From: Bacteroidetes bacterium 47-18
Lineage (GTDB): Bacteria; Bacteroidota; Bacteroidia; Chitinophagales; Chitinophagaceae
DNA length: 64,000 nucleotides
Assembly: GCA_001897155.1 (NCBI GenBank)
Contig: MKSF01000015.1
Location: 93,039 to 157,038, forward strand
Direction: 5' to 3'
The translations under genes were made by a program, and so were the position numbers. A model generated the notes under the pieces. That model had not been told where the DNA came from. It did not search any database and saw only the letters and a program-made list of their open reading frames with translations. The first letter of the stretch is position 1, and each line of letters opens with the position of its first letter. Positions 44,831 through 55,080 of this stretch are shown piece by piece.

Positions 44831-44861
44831 AAAAGCAATCGGGAATGAGCCGATTGCTTTT
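44831..44861 (+). terminator. terminator after dapB
   Basis: AAAAGCAATCGG and CCGATTGCTTTT arms with a 7-nt loop, then TATTTTTG. It lies 100 bp after the gene. Confidence 0.75.
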
Positions 44862-44967
44862 ATTTTTGAAAGCAACTGTACCAGCTTATCTTACTTTTCA
44901 CTGTTGTTCCTGAAATTTGTCTATTATCATTCAAACAATCCTATTTTTGCTGTTCTAAATCAATATT

Positions 44968-45516
44968 ATGAAATTTTCTTTTCACTACAGTGAGCCCGAG
45001 CTTACGGAATTCCAGCTCTATCTGGCATCTAAATCGCCTACCGTCAAAAAAGCCAGGAACCGTAACCGGTTATTGCTGAGCGTCGTATATGTGGCTATAG
45101 GTGTCATGGGCCTGTTCAGGGAAAATAACTACTGGTTTTCGCTGGTTTTCCTGGCGCTCGGTATTACCTGGTACCTGGTATATCCTTTATGGGGCAGTAA
45201 ATTCTATGCAAAGCATTTTACGAAATTTGTAAAGAGAAACTATACTAACAGGTTTGGTAAAGAGGTCAGCCTGGACTTCGGGGAGGATGAGGTCGTCATA
45301 GAAGAAGGCGGGAGCCAGGCGAGCTTTCCTTATGCCGAATTTGCGGAAATGGCAGACATCCCTTCGTCTTTTTTGATCAAGCTGTCTACGGATATGGTGA
45401 TCATCATACAAAAAAATGCAACAATACCTGAACAAGATATTGCTGCATTTTTAAGACAACTGAGTGACCGTTTGGGTATCCCGTTTACTGTAGATACCGG
45501 TTGGAAATGGAAATAA
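44968..45516 (+). CDS. YcxB-like membrane protein
   Basis: 182 residues with two adjacent membrane helices (about 35-48 and 55-72) and a C-terminal cytoplasmic domain (VVIEEGGSQASFPYAEFAEM and onward) of the YcxB type. The N-terminal EPELTEFQLYLASKSPTVKK precedes the helices as in that family. The function of the family is unknown. It is convergent with the large T9SS gene, 6 bp apart. Confidence 0.65.
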   Translation: MKFSFHYSEPELTEFQLYLASKSPTVKKARNRNRLLLSVVYVAIGVMGLFRENNYWFSLVFLALGITWYLVYPLWGSKFYAKHFTKFVKRNYTNRFGKEVSLDFGEDEVVIEEGGSQASFPYAEFAEMADIPSSFLIKLSTDMVIIIQKNATIPEQDIAAFLRQLSDRLGIPFTVDTGWKWK

Positions 45517-45522
45517 ACGCAA

Positions 45523-47856
45523 CTACCTCAGCAGTGTGACCTCGCCTTTCAGGGTCTGGGTCTCTTTCATAAGCGGACACTGGTATTTGATGTAATAAAA
45601 GTAAACACCTGCATCTGCTGCCGCGCCGGTTTTATAATCCCGGCCGTCCCAGCCTACATTATCATTGCCGGAGACGAATATGGTACCTCCGTACCGGTTA
45701 AAAACGGTCATATGGAAGTGTGGCAGCGGAATGCTGCTTTTAAATTCAAAGATGTCATTAAGGCCGTCACCGTTAGGGGAGAATGCAGTAGGAATAAAAT
45801 AAGTGCAGCAGGGGATCTCGTTGATGCTGAAGGTCGTTTTGCCTGTACAACCCAGCCTGTCGGTCACTACGATCTCGTAATCGCCTTTTTTAAGATCTTC
45901 GTGCTTATAGGGATGTAAGCCGATACCGTTATTCCACATATACTGGTAAGGAGCATTGCCGTTCCTGACCTTTACAATGGCCCTTCCCGCTCCGCCGTTG
46001 GCATCGCACCAGGCATCCGCCGTTTCGGTATGCACATCGAGGATGACGCTGTCCCTGGGGATAAATACGGTAATATCTTTCAGGCAGCCCAGGTAATCCC
46101 TGACATAGATCCTGTGATTTCCATATCCAAGCTTTTCAATGGTATTGCCGGTATTATAGGTAATATTATCGGTGCTGTAATAATAAGGAGGTGTGCCGCC
46201 GCTTGCGAACAGGGTGACACTGCCGGTTTCGGCGCTGCAGAAGGTGGGCTGAATGCCGGTAACCATAACTTCTATGGAGGACTCGCTGCCTACAATGGTA
46301 TGGGTCTCACTGAAGCTGCAGATACCGCCGCCCTGGGTGATATTAACAGTGTAGGTGCCGTTGGGCACACCCGTAAGTGATGCCGTAGTTTGCGGAGGTA
46401 TGCTGTTCCAGGTATAGGTGACCGGTGCCAGTCCGCCGGTGGGAGCGCTGGTGATGTTGCCCAGCTCCCCGAAGCATACCGTATCTGCTTTGGCGTTCAG
46501 GGCCATAGGAACGGTTCCGAAAGTGAAATACTTTTCCCCGGCGAAGGTGTGCGCGGCATACAGTACCGTCCCGTTGTCATTCAGGTTGACTGTTGCCACA
46601 TTGGTATTGAAAGCCGGGTCGTCCGCCACGACCAGCGTTTTTACATCCGCGGGTATGCCTGCTTTGTCCAGGGCTATGGTGGCCAGTCCGTCAGTGCCCG
46701 TGGTTATCATTTTCCATACCCTGTTCAGCCTTACGATCCTGCCGTTATCCGCACAGGCGTTTAAGGTCAGCGCTCCGTTGTCGTCACCGAACAGCAGGTA
46801 GTTTTTATCAGCGGAGAAAGCCTGGGTATTGTCCGCATTGGCGGTTGGGAACGTGCCACCGTATGTGCCGTTCTTGTATATGGTCACGATGCTGCCGGCA
46901 TTGATGGATTTGGACTGCTTCTGGTGCAGTGCCGAGTTATCATCCCTTGCTATACCTGTAATATTGTAACGGTAAGCGCTGTTGGCCGTGCTGTTCCATA
47001 GTATGGTCCCGTCCGATCCGACATAATTGTTGGCTACGGCCACCTGTTCCAGCGTAAAGCCGTACTTGATGGCAAGATAGGATTCCACCTTATTGATCTC
47101 GGCGGGCGTTAAGGCGCGCTTATAGATGATCAGTTCGGCATAGTCGATATTGGTAGGATAATTGTCTCCATAAGGTTCGGCGCCTATTGTAAGCCTGCCC
47201 TGGGTGCTGCCGGGGCTGAAAGTGCCGCTTGCAGCGACATTGATCCTTTCCTGGCCTGTAAGCCTTATGAACTTATTGGTCGCGGTAATGGCCTCTGTTA
47301 CCAGGCTGTGGGTATTGGCCACGCTTACCGGGGTATAAATGGTAGGATTCCTGAAATCAAAACGTATCTGGCCGAGGTTGCCGGGATTGTTCACCTCGTT
47401 GCCCAGCCTCGGACCGGAATAGGGATTGGTCTGCCATTGCCATTTCAGCCATACTCCTGTACCTGTGGTCTGCTTCATATTGAAAACCTGGAATATGGTA
47501 TTGGAGGTAGCATCCAGGAACTGCAATCCTGCTACAGCGTTGCCGCTGGATATGGAATTGACCGCCGTGCCGTTATTGAACAGGATATAGGGATTGAAGT
47601 TGATAGCGCTCGGATCAAAGCCGGGGGCCACGTGGGTCGGCTTATTGATAGCAGCGCCCTGCGTGGAAAAATTGCCCAGGATACCGGCGGTACTGTATTC
47701 GGTCCAGGAAGTGACCTGGTTGGTCGGGTTCAGCGTAACGCCCTCATTGGCTTTCAGCCACACGGTCAGACTGTCGGGCACCCCTCCCGGGCGCTGTGCG
47801 CACAGAATGGGAATATATAATGATGATAAAGATAAAATGAGTAACTTTTTAAGCAT
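45523..47856 (-). CDS. large secreted protein with T9SS type B sorting domain
   Basis: 777 residues. The signal peptide MLKKLLILSLSSLYIPILCA is followed by a concanavalin-like region (about 25-265; VWLKANEGVTLNPTNQVTSW; AELIIYKRALTPAEINKVES), a middle domain (about 280-450), three SprB-like repeats (about 460-660; for example VTYTWNSIPPQ and APYQYMWNNG), and the gliding-motility C-terminal domain FIPTAFSPNGDGLNDIFEF at about 690-777. The domain directs export through the type IX system and surface attachment. Likely an adhesin or polysaccharide-binding surface protein. Confidence 0.87.
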   Translation of the reverse strand: MLKKLLILSLSSLYIPILCAQRPGGVPDSLTVWLKANEGVTLNPTNQVTSWTEYSTAGILGNFSTQGAAINKPTHVAPGFDPSAINFNPYILFNNGTAVNSISSGNAVAGLQFLDATSNTIFQVFNMKQTTGTGVWLKWQWQTNPYSGPRLGNEVNNPGNLGQIRFDFRNPTIYTPVSVANTHSLVTEAITATNKFIRLTGQERINVAASGTFSPGSTQGRLTIGAEPYGDNYPTNIDYAELIIYKRALTPAEINKVESYLAIKYGFTLEQVAVANNYVGSDGTILWNSTANSAYRYNITGIARDDNSALHQKQSKSINAGSIVTIYKNGTYGGTFPTANADNTQAFSADKNYLLFGDDNGALTLNACADNGRIVRLNRVWKMITTGTDGLATIALDKAGIPADVKTLVVADDPAFNTNVATVNLNDNGTVLYAAHTFAGEKYFTFGTVPMALNAKADTVCFGELGNITSAPTGGLAPVTYTWNSIPPQTTASLTGVPNGTYTVNITQGGGICSFSETHTIVGSESSIEVMVTGIQPTFCSAETGSVTLFASGGTPPYYYSTDNITYNTGNTIEKLGYGNHRIYVRDYLGCLKDITVFIPRDSVILDVHTETADAWCDANGGAGRAIVKVRNGNAPYQYMWNNGIGLHPYKHEDLKKGDYEIVVTDRLGCTGKTTFSINEIPCCTYFIPTAFSPNGDGLNDIFEFKSSIPLPHFHMTVFNRYGGTIFVSGNDNVGWDGRDYKTGAAADAGVYFYYIKYQCPLMKETQTLKGEVTLLR

Positions 47857-47917
47857 ATAATAGGATTATGTATGTAAAGATAACGAAAGGTTAATTTATA
47901 AGCCGGCCGAATTATGA

Positions 47918-49015
47918 TTATTTTTTCATTGTTTTAACATCCAGTATATCCCGGAGCGCGTTCCCGATGATGTTGAACGCCAGCACCAGCAGGAAGATGG
48001 CCAGCCCGGGAATAAGCGCCGGCAGTGGGTTGTCCGTTACGAGAAAATTGTAGTGCTCCTTTATCATCAGGCCCCAGGAAGGCGTGGGAGGCTGTACGCC
48101 GAAGCCCAGGAAGCTGAGCCCTGCTTCCACGAGGATGGCGGAAGCGAAATTGGCTGCCGCGGTGACCAGTATCGGTCCTGCTATATTCGGTAGTATGTGC
48201 CTGGTGATGATCCTTATATCGGAATAGCCCAGTAACCTGGCTGCCGTGATATAATCCAGGTTCTTAAGCTGCATTACCTGCCCCCTGATAAGCCGTGCGG
48301 AACCGATCCATGAAGTAAGGCCTATCGCAATGAAGATCTCCCAGAAGCCCTTACCGATCGTAAGCGTGACGGCAAACACCAGCAGCAGCGTCGGCACTGC
48401 CCACAGGAGATTTACGAACCACATGATGATCTTATCCGTCCAGCCGCCGTACCAGCCGGCCAGCGCCCCCAGCAGGATGCCCAGGGACAGGGAAAGGGTC
48501 ACCGAGATCAGTCCTACGGCGAGGCTGACACGGGCGCCCAGCAGCAGCCTGCTGTATATATCGCGCCCGTACCGGTCTGTTCCCAGGTGAAAGGTCCGCT
48601 CCGTGACAAAAGGGAAATTACCGGCATCATAGCCGGGTCCCCAGGTCTCTTTTAAAGGATAAGTAAGGATTTCGCTGACATTATCGTCAATATAATGCCG
48701 GATGATGACCGTATCGTTGAGGATATCAATGCTGTCTGCCGGGACATAGGTATAGCCGGAAGGGGTACCGGACCAGAATGCCTGCCAGGAGGAAACATGC
48801 GCTGGTGCTGTAGTTTTGGGTACCAGCAGGAGCTGTTTGCTGAAGCCTGCGGGCTTGGCGCTCAGCTCCACGATGATCGTATTGGCATCCGGCGTCTTAT
48901 CGGTAGCCAGCGGATAAGCAAATAAAGCGACCAGGATGGTGACACCCAGTATGAATACTCCTGTAAAGGTAGCTTTAGACGTGAAAAGTTTCTTTGTCTT
49001 ACCGGTGGTCCTCAT
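47918..49015 (-). CDS. ABC transporter permease, oligopeptide (OppC/DppC) type
   Basis: 365 residues. An N-terminal helix (about 15-33) precedes a large periplasmic segment, then HLGTDRYGRDIYSRLLLGAR (about 142-161), the typical OppC entry, five membrane helices, and the EAA loop ARLLGYSDIRIITRHILPNIAGP (about 258-280) that meets the ATPase. The periplasmic extension is longer than in E. coli OppC, a common feature in Bacteroidota. No partner permease, ATPase or binding protein is in the window, so the complex is encoded elsewhere. Confidence 0.88.
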   Translation of the reverse strand: MRTTGKTKKLFTSKATFTGVFILGVTILVALFAYPLATDKTPDANTIIVELSAKPAGFSKQLLLVPKTTAPAHVSSWQAFWSGTPSGYTYVPADSIDILNDTVIIRHYIDDNVSEILTYPLKETWGPGYDAGNFPFVTERTFHLGTDRYGRDIYSRLLLGARVSLAVGLISVTLSLSLGILLGALAGWYGGWTDKIIMWFVNLLWAVPTLLLVFAVTLTIGKGFWEIFIAIGLTSWIGSARLIRGQVMQLKNLDYITAARLLGYSDIRIITRHILPNIAGPILVTAAANFASAILVEAGLSFLGFGVQPPTPSWGLMIKEHYNFLVTDNPLPALIPGLAIFLLVLAFNIIGNALRDILDVKTMKK

Positions 49016-49061
49016 GGTCGCTTGCTTGGCTGTAAAAGAACAATGATAGCGGGTTGTTGCC

Positions 49062-50147
49062 TTATGCAGCAGTGCCCATGCGCTTCAGGAAGCCGATGTG
49101 GGCCCTGATGGCGGAAGTCAGGGTGGGGTATTCGATATAATTTAAATTATGCTCTTTACATACCTCTATCACTATTTTATTGATAGCGGGGTAATGAATA
49201 TGGGATACTTTCGGAAACAGGTGATGCTCTACCTGGAAGTTCAGCCCGCCCACGAACCAGCTTAAAATTTTGCTGCCGGTGGAAAAGTTGGCTGTTGTCT
49301 TGATCTGGTGTGCCGCGAATTCATCAGGCAGCCTGTGGGTAGCTTCATCGGGGATGGGGAATTCGGTATCTTCAACGGTGTGGGCCAACTGGAACACGAT
49401 GCTGAGTATAAAGCCGCTGACGAGGCTCAGCACGAGGAACCCGATCAGGAAAGGTACGATGCCCCATATGTATATGGGCAGCACGATAAAGGCAAGCGCA
49501 TGCCATATTTTTACCGCCCAGAACTGGATATGATCCGTGGTAGACATCTTCTTCAGCGGGAACTGGCCGATCTTCTGGGTGAAATACTTTTTATAGTCTG
49601 CAAAGAAAACCCAGAAAAAGTACATCAGCATATAAAGGCCGTAAAAATAAATATGCTGGTATTTATGCATCTTTAATTTCTCCTGCTGGGGCGACATACG
49701 CATCCAGATGCCGATCTCGATATCATCATCCACGCCGTCCACGTTGGTATAGGTATGATGTATCATATTATGCTTCATATTCCACATGAACTGGCTTACG
49801 CCGAGCATACTGGCAGACCAGGAAGCGATCTTGTTCATGGTCTTGTTTTCACTGAAGCTACCGTGACCGCCGTCATGCATGATGTTGAATCCTATGGATG
49901 CCGTAAGGATCCCCAGGACGGCACATTCAATGAGCGCCAGCCACCAGACCGGTTTAAATACCATCAGGTGGAGATAGATGATTACATAGGAAACAATAAG
50001 GAAAAGCGCTTTGGACAGCAATCTGCTTCCGCCGGTCTGCCTGATGTTGTTCTGAGTAAAATAAGCGCTTACTCTGTTTTTAAGGTCACTGTGAAGAGAG
50101 TTCTTTACTGTGGGGAATTTAGGGGTAACAAAAGTTGAGGATGACAT
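49062..50147 (-). CDS. membrane fatty acid desaturase
   Basis: 361 residues with the three histidine boxes of di-iron acyl desaturases: HDGGH (near 89-93), HNMIHH (near 126-131) and QVEHH (near 302-306). Four membrane helices surround them. The QxxHH third box is that of front-end or linoleoyl-CoA-type desaturases (COG3239), so the substrate is probably a phospholipid-bound or CoA-bound acyl chain. Single gene. It would adjust membrane fluidity. Confidence 0.9.
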   Translation of the reverse strand: MSSSTFVTPKFPTVKNSLHSDLKNRVSAYFTQNNIRQTGGSRLLSKALFLIVSYVIIYLHLMVFKPVWWLALIECAVLGILTASIGFNIMHDGGHGSFSENKTMNKIASWSASMLGVSQFMWNMKHNMIHHTYTNVDGVDDDIEIGIWMRMSPQQEKLKMHKYQHIYFYGLYMLMYFFWVFFADYKKYFTQKIGQFPLKKMSTTDHIQFWAVKIWHALAFIVLPIYIWGIVPFLIGFLVLSLVSGFILSIVFQLAHTVEDTEFPIPDEATHRLPDEFAAHQIKTTANFSTGSKILSWFVGGLNFQVEHHLFPKVSHIHYPAINKIVIEVCKEHNLNYIEYPTLTSAIRAHIGFLKRMGTAA

Positions 50148-50247
50148 TTACTTATAAGAAATTATGTTGTATTATTATTTGAATTATTGATTACAAAGTT
50201 AATTTATAATATCCAGATTCACGTTATTTCAAACGTTAATTTAGGTT

Positions 50248-51411
50248 TTACCTGACTACCCTGCCTTTCCATTCATATTTGCCGGCCATACCTAAAAAGC
50301 CTGCCGTAATGATATACAGGATGTGCAGGGGCTGCAGCAATACGTGATAAGGCAGCTCCTTTTGCTTATTGTAAAAACGGCTTACGGGAACGATCAGTAG
50401 CTGCTCTGACAGGATCTTGATGACCAGTATAATAAGGCAGTGGATCCATAAGGAGGGTCTGAAGCATGCCAGTACAGACCCGGTAAAAAGCAGGAGATTG
50501 AAGAGGTAAACGATCAGCAGGTTGACGGTCAGCGGGATATCTTTATACTTCCCGTTCTTGGATGCCCACCGGACGCGCTGGTTAAGGAAGCTTTTCCAGC
50601 CGGGCTGTGCGGGTGTATGGACAATGCTGCCCTGATGCCGCAGGTAGCTCAATGCCCGGGGATATTGCTGCGCGATCTTGTGCATCAGCATCATATCGTC
50701 CCCCGAAGCCAGGTGGTCAATGCCGGCATAGCCGCCCACGGCAGAGAAGGCCTCCCGGGAAAAAGACAGGTTGGCGCCGTTGCACATCTTGCCCCACCGC
50801 AGCGTATGGCTGGCGGCTGTAATGCCCTGCATGGTCATAAAATCCACCGACTGGAAATAATAGCACAGGTCTTTCCGGTGCGCCGGGATAAAGCTGACTG
50901 GCGCCATTATAAAATGCACATCCGGGTCTGTATAAACGCCTGCGAAATGCCGTAACCAGCCGGGAGGGACGATGCAATCGGCATCCGTGGTGACGATATA
51001 ATCTCCCCGGGCTGTCAGGATCGCGGTTTCAAGCGCTTTCTTCTTATAAGCGTTCAGGGCCGGGTCATCTCCCAGTATATCCTTCATGAATATTACCTTC
51101 CCGTTGATGCCGGGATGCGAACGGAAGAGCTCCCGGGCTATGAGGCCGGTGTCATCATCGGAGTAATCATCTATCAGGATAATTTCATATCTCCCGGACG
51201 GGTAATCGTTGCGGATGATGCTGTGCAGCGTGTCACTGATATGGCGGGCCTCATTCCTGGCGGGAATGACGATGCTCAGGAACGGATGGTCAGGCGATGG
51301 GACGGGCGCAACGGTCCTCGGGGTGCTGCTCCACCCGTACCGATACGCTATAAAAAGCAGGCAATAGGACAATGCGGACAGATACAGCAGGGTGGTGAAA
51401 AGCATAGGCAC
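50248..51411 (-). CDS. glycosyltransferase family 2, membrane-associated
   Basis: 387 residues. An N-terminal helix is followed by a GT-A fold: FLSIVIPARNEARHISDTLH (about 44-63), IILIDDYSDD, TTDADCIVP (DxD-type metal site, near 144), SGDDMMLMHKI (near 248) and QRVRWASKNGKY (the QxxRW motif near 293). Two or three C-terminal helices follow (about 308-380). The QxxRW motif marks a processive synthase-like enzyme, so a surface polysaccharide or glycolipid product is likely. The sugar is unknown. Confidence 0.88.
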   Translation of the reverse strand: MPMLFTTLLYLSALSYCLLFIAYRYGWSSTPRTVAPVPSPDHPFLSIVIPARNEARHISDTLHSIIRNDYPSGRYEIILIDDYSDDDTGLIARELFRSHPGINGKVIFMKDILGDDPALNAYKKKALETAILTARGDYIVTTDADCIVPPGWLRHFAGVYTDPDVHFIMAPVSFIPAHRKDLCYYFQSVDFMTMQGITAASHTLRWGKMCNGANLSFSREAFSAVGGYAGIDHLASGDDMMLMHKIAQQYPRALSYLRHQGSIVHTPAQPGWKSFLNQRVRWASKNGKYKDIPLTVNLLIVYLFNLLLFTGSVLACFRPSLWIHCLIILVIKILSEQLLIVPVSRFYNKQKELPYHVLLQPLHILYIITAGFLGMAGKYEWKGRVVR

Positions 51412-51441
51412 ATAGTATTTGGCCGGTAAAATAAAATAAAA

Positions 51442-51469
51442 AAAACCGTTTATTTAAATAAACGGTTTT
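51442..51469. terminator. perfect 28-bp palindromic terminator
   Basis: AAAACCGTTTATTT and its complement without a separate loop, with A-runs and T-runs on both sides. It lies between the TPR gene and the glycosyltransferase gene and likely ends the TPR transcript. Confidence 0.75.
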
Positions 51470-51488
51470 AAGATGGTCTGCTGTAAAA

Positions 51489-52778
51489 TTATTTCAGTTC
51501 TTCGATCGCCTTCTGAACTTCCTGGTATTTTTTGACATCGTTCGTGGTAGCGTAGATACGTTTCAGTGCTTCCAGCGTATTGGCATAATTTTGCTTTTCC
51601 TCACCGGCAAACTTGCCTTTCGCTTCATACAATCCGCGTGTTTTTTCCAGGATAGGAAGCGCTTTTTTATAGTAATTGTTTCTCATGGTCTGCAACTGGG
51701 TCGCCATAGCCTTTTCTTTGTCATTTCCGTTATTCAGTACCCGTGCTTTGTTGTGAGCGTCCACACCCATATTGAAATAGTGGATACCCAGGCTTTGGTT
51801 GTATTCCGGGTTGTCGCCGGCCAGCTCCAGGGCTTTCAGGTAATATTCCTCGGCTTTTTTCTCCAGCGCGGTAGCATCCGGCGGCGTATTACCATCGGCA
51901 GGCGATGCCTTGGAGGAATATACTATACCCAGGTTGAACGGGTGCTTGGGGTTCTTGGGGTCTTTTTGCATAGACTGCTCCAATCTTACGATCAGGTCAT
52001 CATACTGTTTGTTTTCAATGAAATAATTGATCTCGAACGCTTCTATATTGGCGTCATTGGGGAATCTTTTACGGGCCTGGCTGATATACTCCAGCTGCTT
52101 GGCCTTATTGCCGGTCTGTTCCAGCGCGTAGATCAGGTCGGTCAGTACATCCTTCTGGTTCAGGTAAGGACTTTTGGCCGCTTTTTCCAGCAGCGGGATC
52201 GCTTCCGTGTAATTGGTCTCATTCATTTCTGCCTTACCCTGGAAATACTGGGCTTCCGCCCTGGTGGTATCTATGCCGGAGTACACTTCCGAGAATTTGG
52301 CAGAGGGCTGCTCCCCTACGAATTTGGAAACATTGGCGAAATAATCCTTGGCAACCAGGTAGTTCTGGTTGTTGAACTCGGCTATGCCGTTCTGGAAATT
52401 AACATAGGACAGGTTGATGGCCGTTATAGGATAATCGCTGTCGTTAGCTATTTTACTGTTAAGGGACAATGCTTTTTCAAGAGCCTTATTAGCTTCGATC
52501 AGGCGGTCTTCAGAATTGAAATTCGGCACATTCATCGCCGCGGTATATATCCTGGCCTTCAGGTAATAGGTTTTGGGATCATCTTTTGTCTGTTCATGCC
52601 TGGCTGCTTCATCAATGGCTCCTATTGCCTTGGTCATATGCAGCAGGCGGCCGGTTTCATCGTTTTCTTTTGCTGAAGAGAAAGAGCTCATAGCTTTTTG
52701 GGCTTCGCTGAGCTTTGCCTTCTGTGCGAATGTTAAAGAGGATAATGATAATGCCGATATGAGAAGTACGTATTTCAT
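51489..52778 (-). CDS. exported tetratricopeptide-repeat protein
   Basis: 429 residues. The signal peptide (MKYVLLISALSLSSLTFAQ) is followed by TPR-like helix pairs over the whole length (for example EARRHEQTKDDPKTYYLKAR type helices, DYFANVSKFV, AEAQYFQGKAEMNETNYTEA, AEEYYLKALELAGDNPEYNQ). It is a periplasmic scaffold protein of unknown partners. No enzyme domain is seen. Confidence 0.8.
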   Translation of the reverse strand: MKYVLLISALSLSSLTFAQKAKLSEAQKAMSSFSSAKENDETGRLLHMTKAIGAIDEAARHEQTKDDPKTYYLKARIYTAAMNVPNFNSEDRLIEANKALEKALSLNSKIANDSDYPITAINLSYVNFQNGIAEFNNQNYLVAKDYFANVSKFVGEQPSAKFSEVYSGIDTTRAEAQYFQGKAEMNETNYTEAIPLLEKAAKSPYLNQKDVLTDLIYALEQTGNKAKQLEYISQARKRFPNDANIEAFEINYFIENKQYDDLIVRLEQSMQKDPKNPKHPFNLGIVYSSKASPADGNTPPDATALEKKAEEYYLKALELAGDNPEYNQSLGIHYFNMGVDAHNKARVLNNGNDKEKAMATQLQTMRNNYYKKALPILEKTRGLYEAKGKFAGEEKQNYANTLEALKRIYATTNDVKKYQEVQKAIEELK

Positions 52779-52893
52779 CTTTTATTTTTTGTTTAAAAAT
52801 CCGTGTAAATATAAACATTTTCCTGGAAAATATTAGAACATCCGCTTTGGAGAAAGTTTAGTGCGGCTGCCGTCCTGCAGGCCATAATAACAA

Positions 52894-54144
52894 TTAATTC
52901 AGGAAAAATCGGGTCACTGTATAGATCAGCAGTCCTACGAGACCGCCCACCAGTGTACCGTTGATGCGTATGAACTGGAGGTCCTTGCCCACTTCCAGCT
53001 CCAGCTTGCGGCTCAGCTCCCTGCCGTCCCAGGCTTCTACGGTGGCGGAGATGATATTTCCTATGGTCACTGCGTTCCTGAGCACATAATAATATACTTT
53101 GCTCCTTATCCACCCGTCTATCTGCCGGGTCTGCTCCGGGTTGCTGCGGATATCTGCTACGGTCCGGGCCAGGAAGCGGGACACCCTTGTCTCCAGCACG
53201 GTGGAATCGTCCTGCAGCAGCTCGTCGATAGCGCGCCGGAGGTATTGCCAGATGGACGCCGCGTATTCCTCGACTTTCCCGGACCGGATCAGGTTGTCCC
53301 TGAGCTTCTGCAATTCCTGTTGCCACTTGTCTTCCGTCTGTATGGCGTCTGCCAGCTCTGTGACCTTGGCTTTGACAGCCAGCCTGGTCTCATGTTCCGG
53401 ATTGTCCCGGATGTCCGCCAGGAAGCTGATGATGCCGGAAGATATCTTATCGGCTATTTTATTATCCACAAAGCCGGGTATGAAGAAAAAGCTGTTCTCT
53501 TTGACCTTCTGCTGTACCAGTTGCCGGTTGGCGGCCACCATTTCCATGGCTTTCCCGGCCACGCTGTTGATGGCGTCATCCATTTCCGGTGTGGCGGCAA
53601 AATACCGGACAAGATTGGCTATCCCGGTATTCAGGTCCAGCTCGGACAGGATGCCGGTGCCCTGCCTGGCGATATAACGGGTGATGGCGCTGCCGTCTGC
53701 CTGTGTAAGCAGCTCCCTGGCGGTCTTCTTGACTTCGGAGCTGATCATCGCCAGGTTCTTTTCCTTGAGCAGCCATTCAGCGGCGAACTGTGTCACTTCC
53801 AGCTTACGGATATAGGGTTTTATCGTTTCCGCGTTCAAAAAATTATCCACGACAAAGCTGCCCAGGTTTTCGCCTATCTTATCCTTGCTTCTCTGGATGA
53901 TATTGGTATGGGGTATCTTAAGGCCCAGCGGGTAGGCGAACAATGCCGTTACGGCAAACCAGTCGGCCAGGGCGCCTACCATGGCGGCTTCGGAGAAGGC
54001 ACGGATATATCCTGCTCCTTTCAGGTGGTAATTATGCTCCGCTATGCTTGCCGCAATATAGAGGAGGGTCATCAGTATGAAAAGCCCGGTAGCCCAGGAC
54101 TTATGCTTACGGAGCTGCTGTTCTTTTATGGTGGTGGTTGACAT
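52894..54144 (-). CDS. DUF445 family membrane protein
   Basis: 416 residues. An N-terminal helix (about 17-35) is followed by the DUF445 motif GALADWFAVTALFAYPLG and IPHTNIIQRSKDKIGENLGSFV (about 57-97), a long helical middle, and a C-terminal helix (NGTLVGGLVGLLIYTVTRF). This is the layout of YjiN-like proteins, anchored at both ends of the sequence. The function is not known. Confidence 0.88.
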   Translation of the reverse strand: MSTTTIKEQQLRKHKSWATGLFILMTLLYIAASIAEHNYHLKGAGYIRAFSEAAMVGALADWFAVTALFAYPLGLKIPHTNIIQRSKDKIGENLGSFVVDNFLNAETIKPYIRKLEVTQFAAEWLLKEKNLAMISSEVKKTARELLTQADGSAITRYIARQGTGILSELDLNTGIANLVRYFAATPEMDDAINSVAGKAMEMVAANRQLVQQKVKENSFFFIPGFVDNKIADKISSGIISFLADIRDNPEHETRLAVKAKVTELADAIQTEDKWQQELQKLRDNLIRSGKVEEYAASIWQYLRRAIDELLQDDSTVLETRVSRFLARTVADIRSNPEQTRQIDGWIRSKVYYYVLRNAVTIGNIISATVEAWDGRELSRKLELEVGKDLQFIRINGTLVGGLVGLLIYTVTRFFLN

Positions 54145-54234
54145 ACGGGAACAATGGGTTAAGTATTGTAATTTAAGTTTTTTTAAGATGCTGATGCAGG
54201 TAAAAGCGTAATTTTAGGAATATTTTTGAAATGT

Positions 54235-55020
54235 ATGAAAGACCTGATAGTCACGATACTGCAATATGATATAGCCTGGGAGGATATCGGCGCCAACCTG
54301 GCGTACCTGGATGCCCGTATGCAGCAGGTGCCGGCAGAAAGCCATATCGTGGTATTGCCGGAAATGTTTGCCACGGGCTTTACCATGCAGCCGGAGAAGG
54401 TCGGACAGTCCATGGATGGAACGATCGTGCAGTGGATGAGCTCGACCGCCCGCCGGTACCGTAAGATACTGGCAGGCAGCGTGGTAATCGCGGAGAACGG
54501 CGTTTTTTACAACAGGCTGATATGGATGCTGCCCGACGGCCGGTATTATACCTACGACAAGCATCACCTGTTCAGCTTTGCAGGTGAAGATCAGCATTAC
54601 AGCGCGGGGAACAGCAGGACGATCGTCAGTGTCAACGGCTGGAAGATCAGCCTGAATGTCTGCTATGACCTGCGTTTTCCCGTGTGGCTGCGGCAGAGCC
54701 CGGACCCGGCGCAGCGGTACGATGTCTTACTGGTGGTGGCCAACTGGCCGGAAAGAAGGTCTTATGCCTGGAATACCCTGCTGAAGGCCAGGGCCATTGA
54801 GAACCTGTCTTTTGTAGTGGGCGTCAACAGGGTGGGAAAGGATCATAACGGGATAGACCACAGCGGTGATTCTGCGGTGATCAGCCCCCTGGGCGAGGTA
54901 TTATGGACGGCCGCCCATGAAGCCTGTATGCATACGCATACCCTGCAGTACAGCGGCCTGGAGGAAACAAGGCAGCGGTTTGCTTTCCTGGATGATATGG
55001 ACCCCTATATTATCCCCTGA
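54235..55020 (+). CDS. omega-amidase (nitrilase superfamily, YafV-like)
   Basis: 261 residues from ATG 54235; a TTG at 54226 would add three. The nitrilase Glu-Lys-Cys triad is visible: Glu in LPEMFATGF (about 39), Lys in YDKHHLF (about 107) and Cys in NVCYDLRFPVW (about 142). YafV-type enzymes remove ammonia from alpha-ketoglutaramate or ketosuccinamate in the cytoplasm. TATTTTTG at 54221-54228 fits a -7 element only 7 bp before the ATG, so the mRNA may be nearly leaderless. Confidence 0.9.
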   Translation: MKDLIVTILQYDIAWEDIGANLAYLDARMQQVPAESHIVVLPEMFATGFTMQPEKVGQSMDGTIVQWMSSTARRYRKILAGSVVIAENGVFYNRLIWMLPDGRYYTYDKHHLFSFAGEDQHYSAGNSRTIVSVNGWKISLNVCYDLRFPVWLRQSPDPAQRYDVLLVVANWPERRSYAWNTLLKARAIENLSFVVGVNRVGKDHNGIDHSGDSAVISPLGEVLWTAAHEACMHTHTLQYSGLEETRQRFAFLDDMDPYIIP

Positions 55021-55080
55021 TAAAAGAGATATGGCCGATAATATGTATTTTTGCCTTCTTTTTGACAATTACAAAGGATC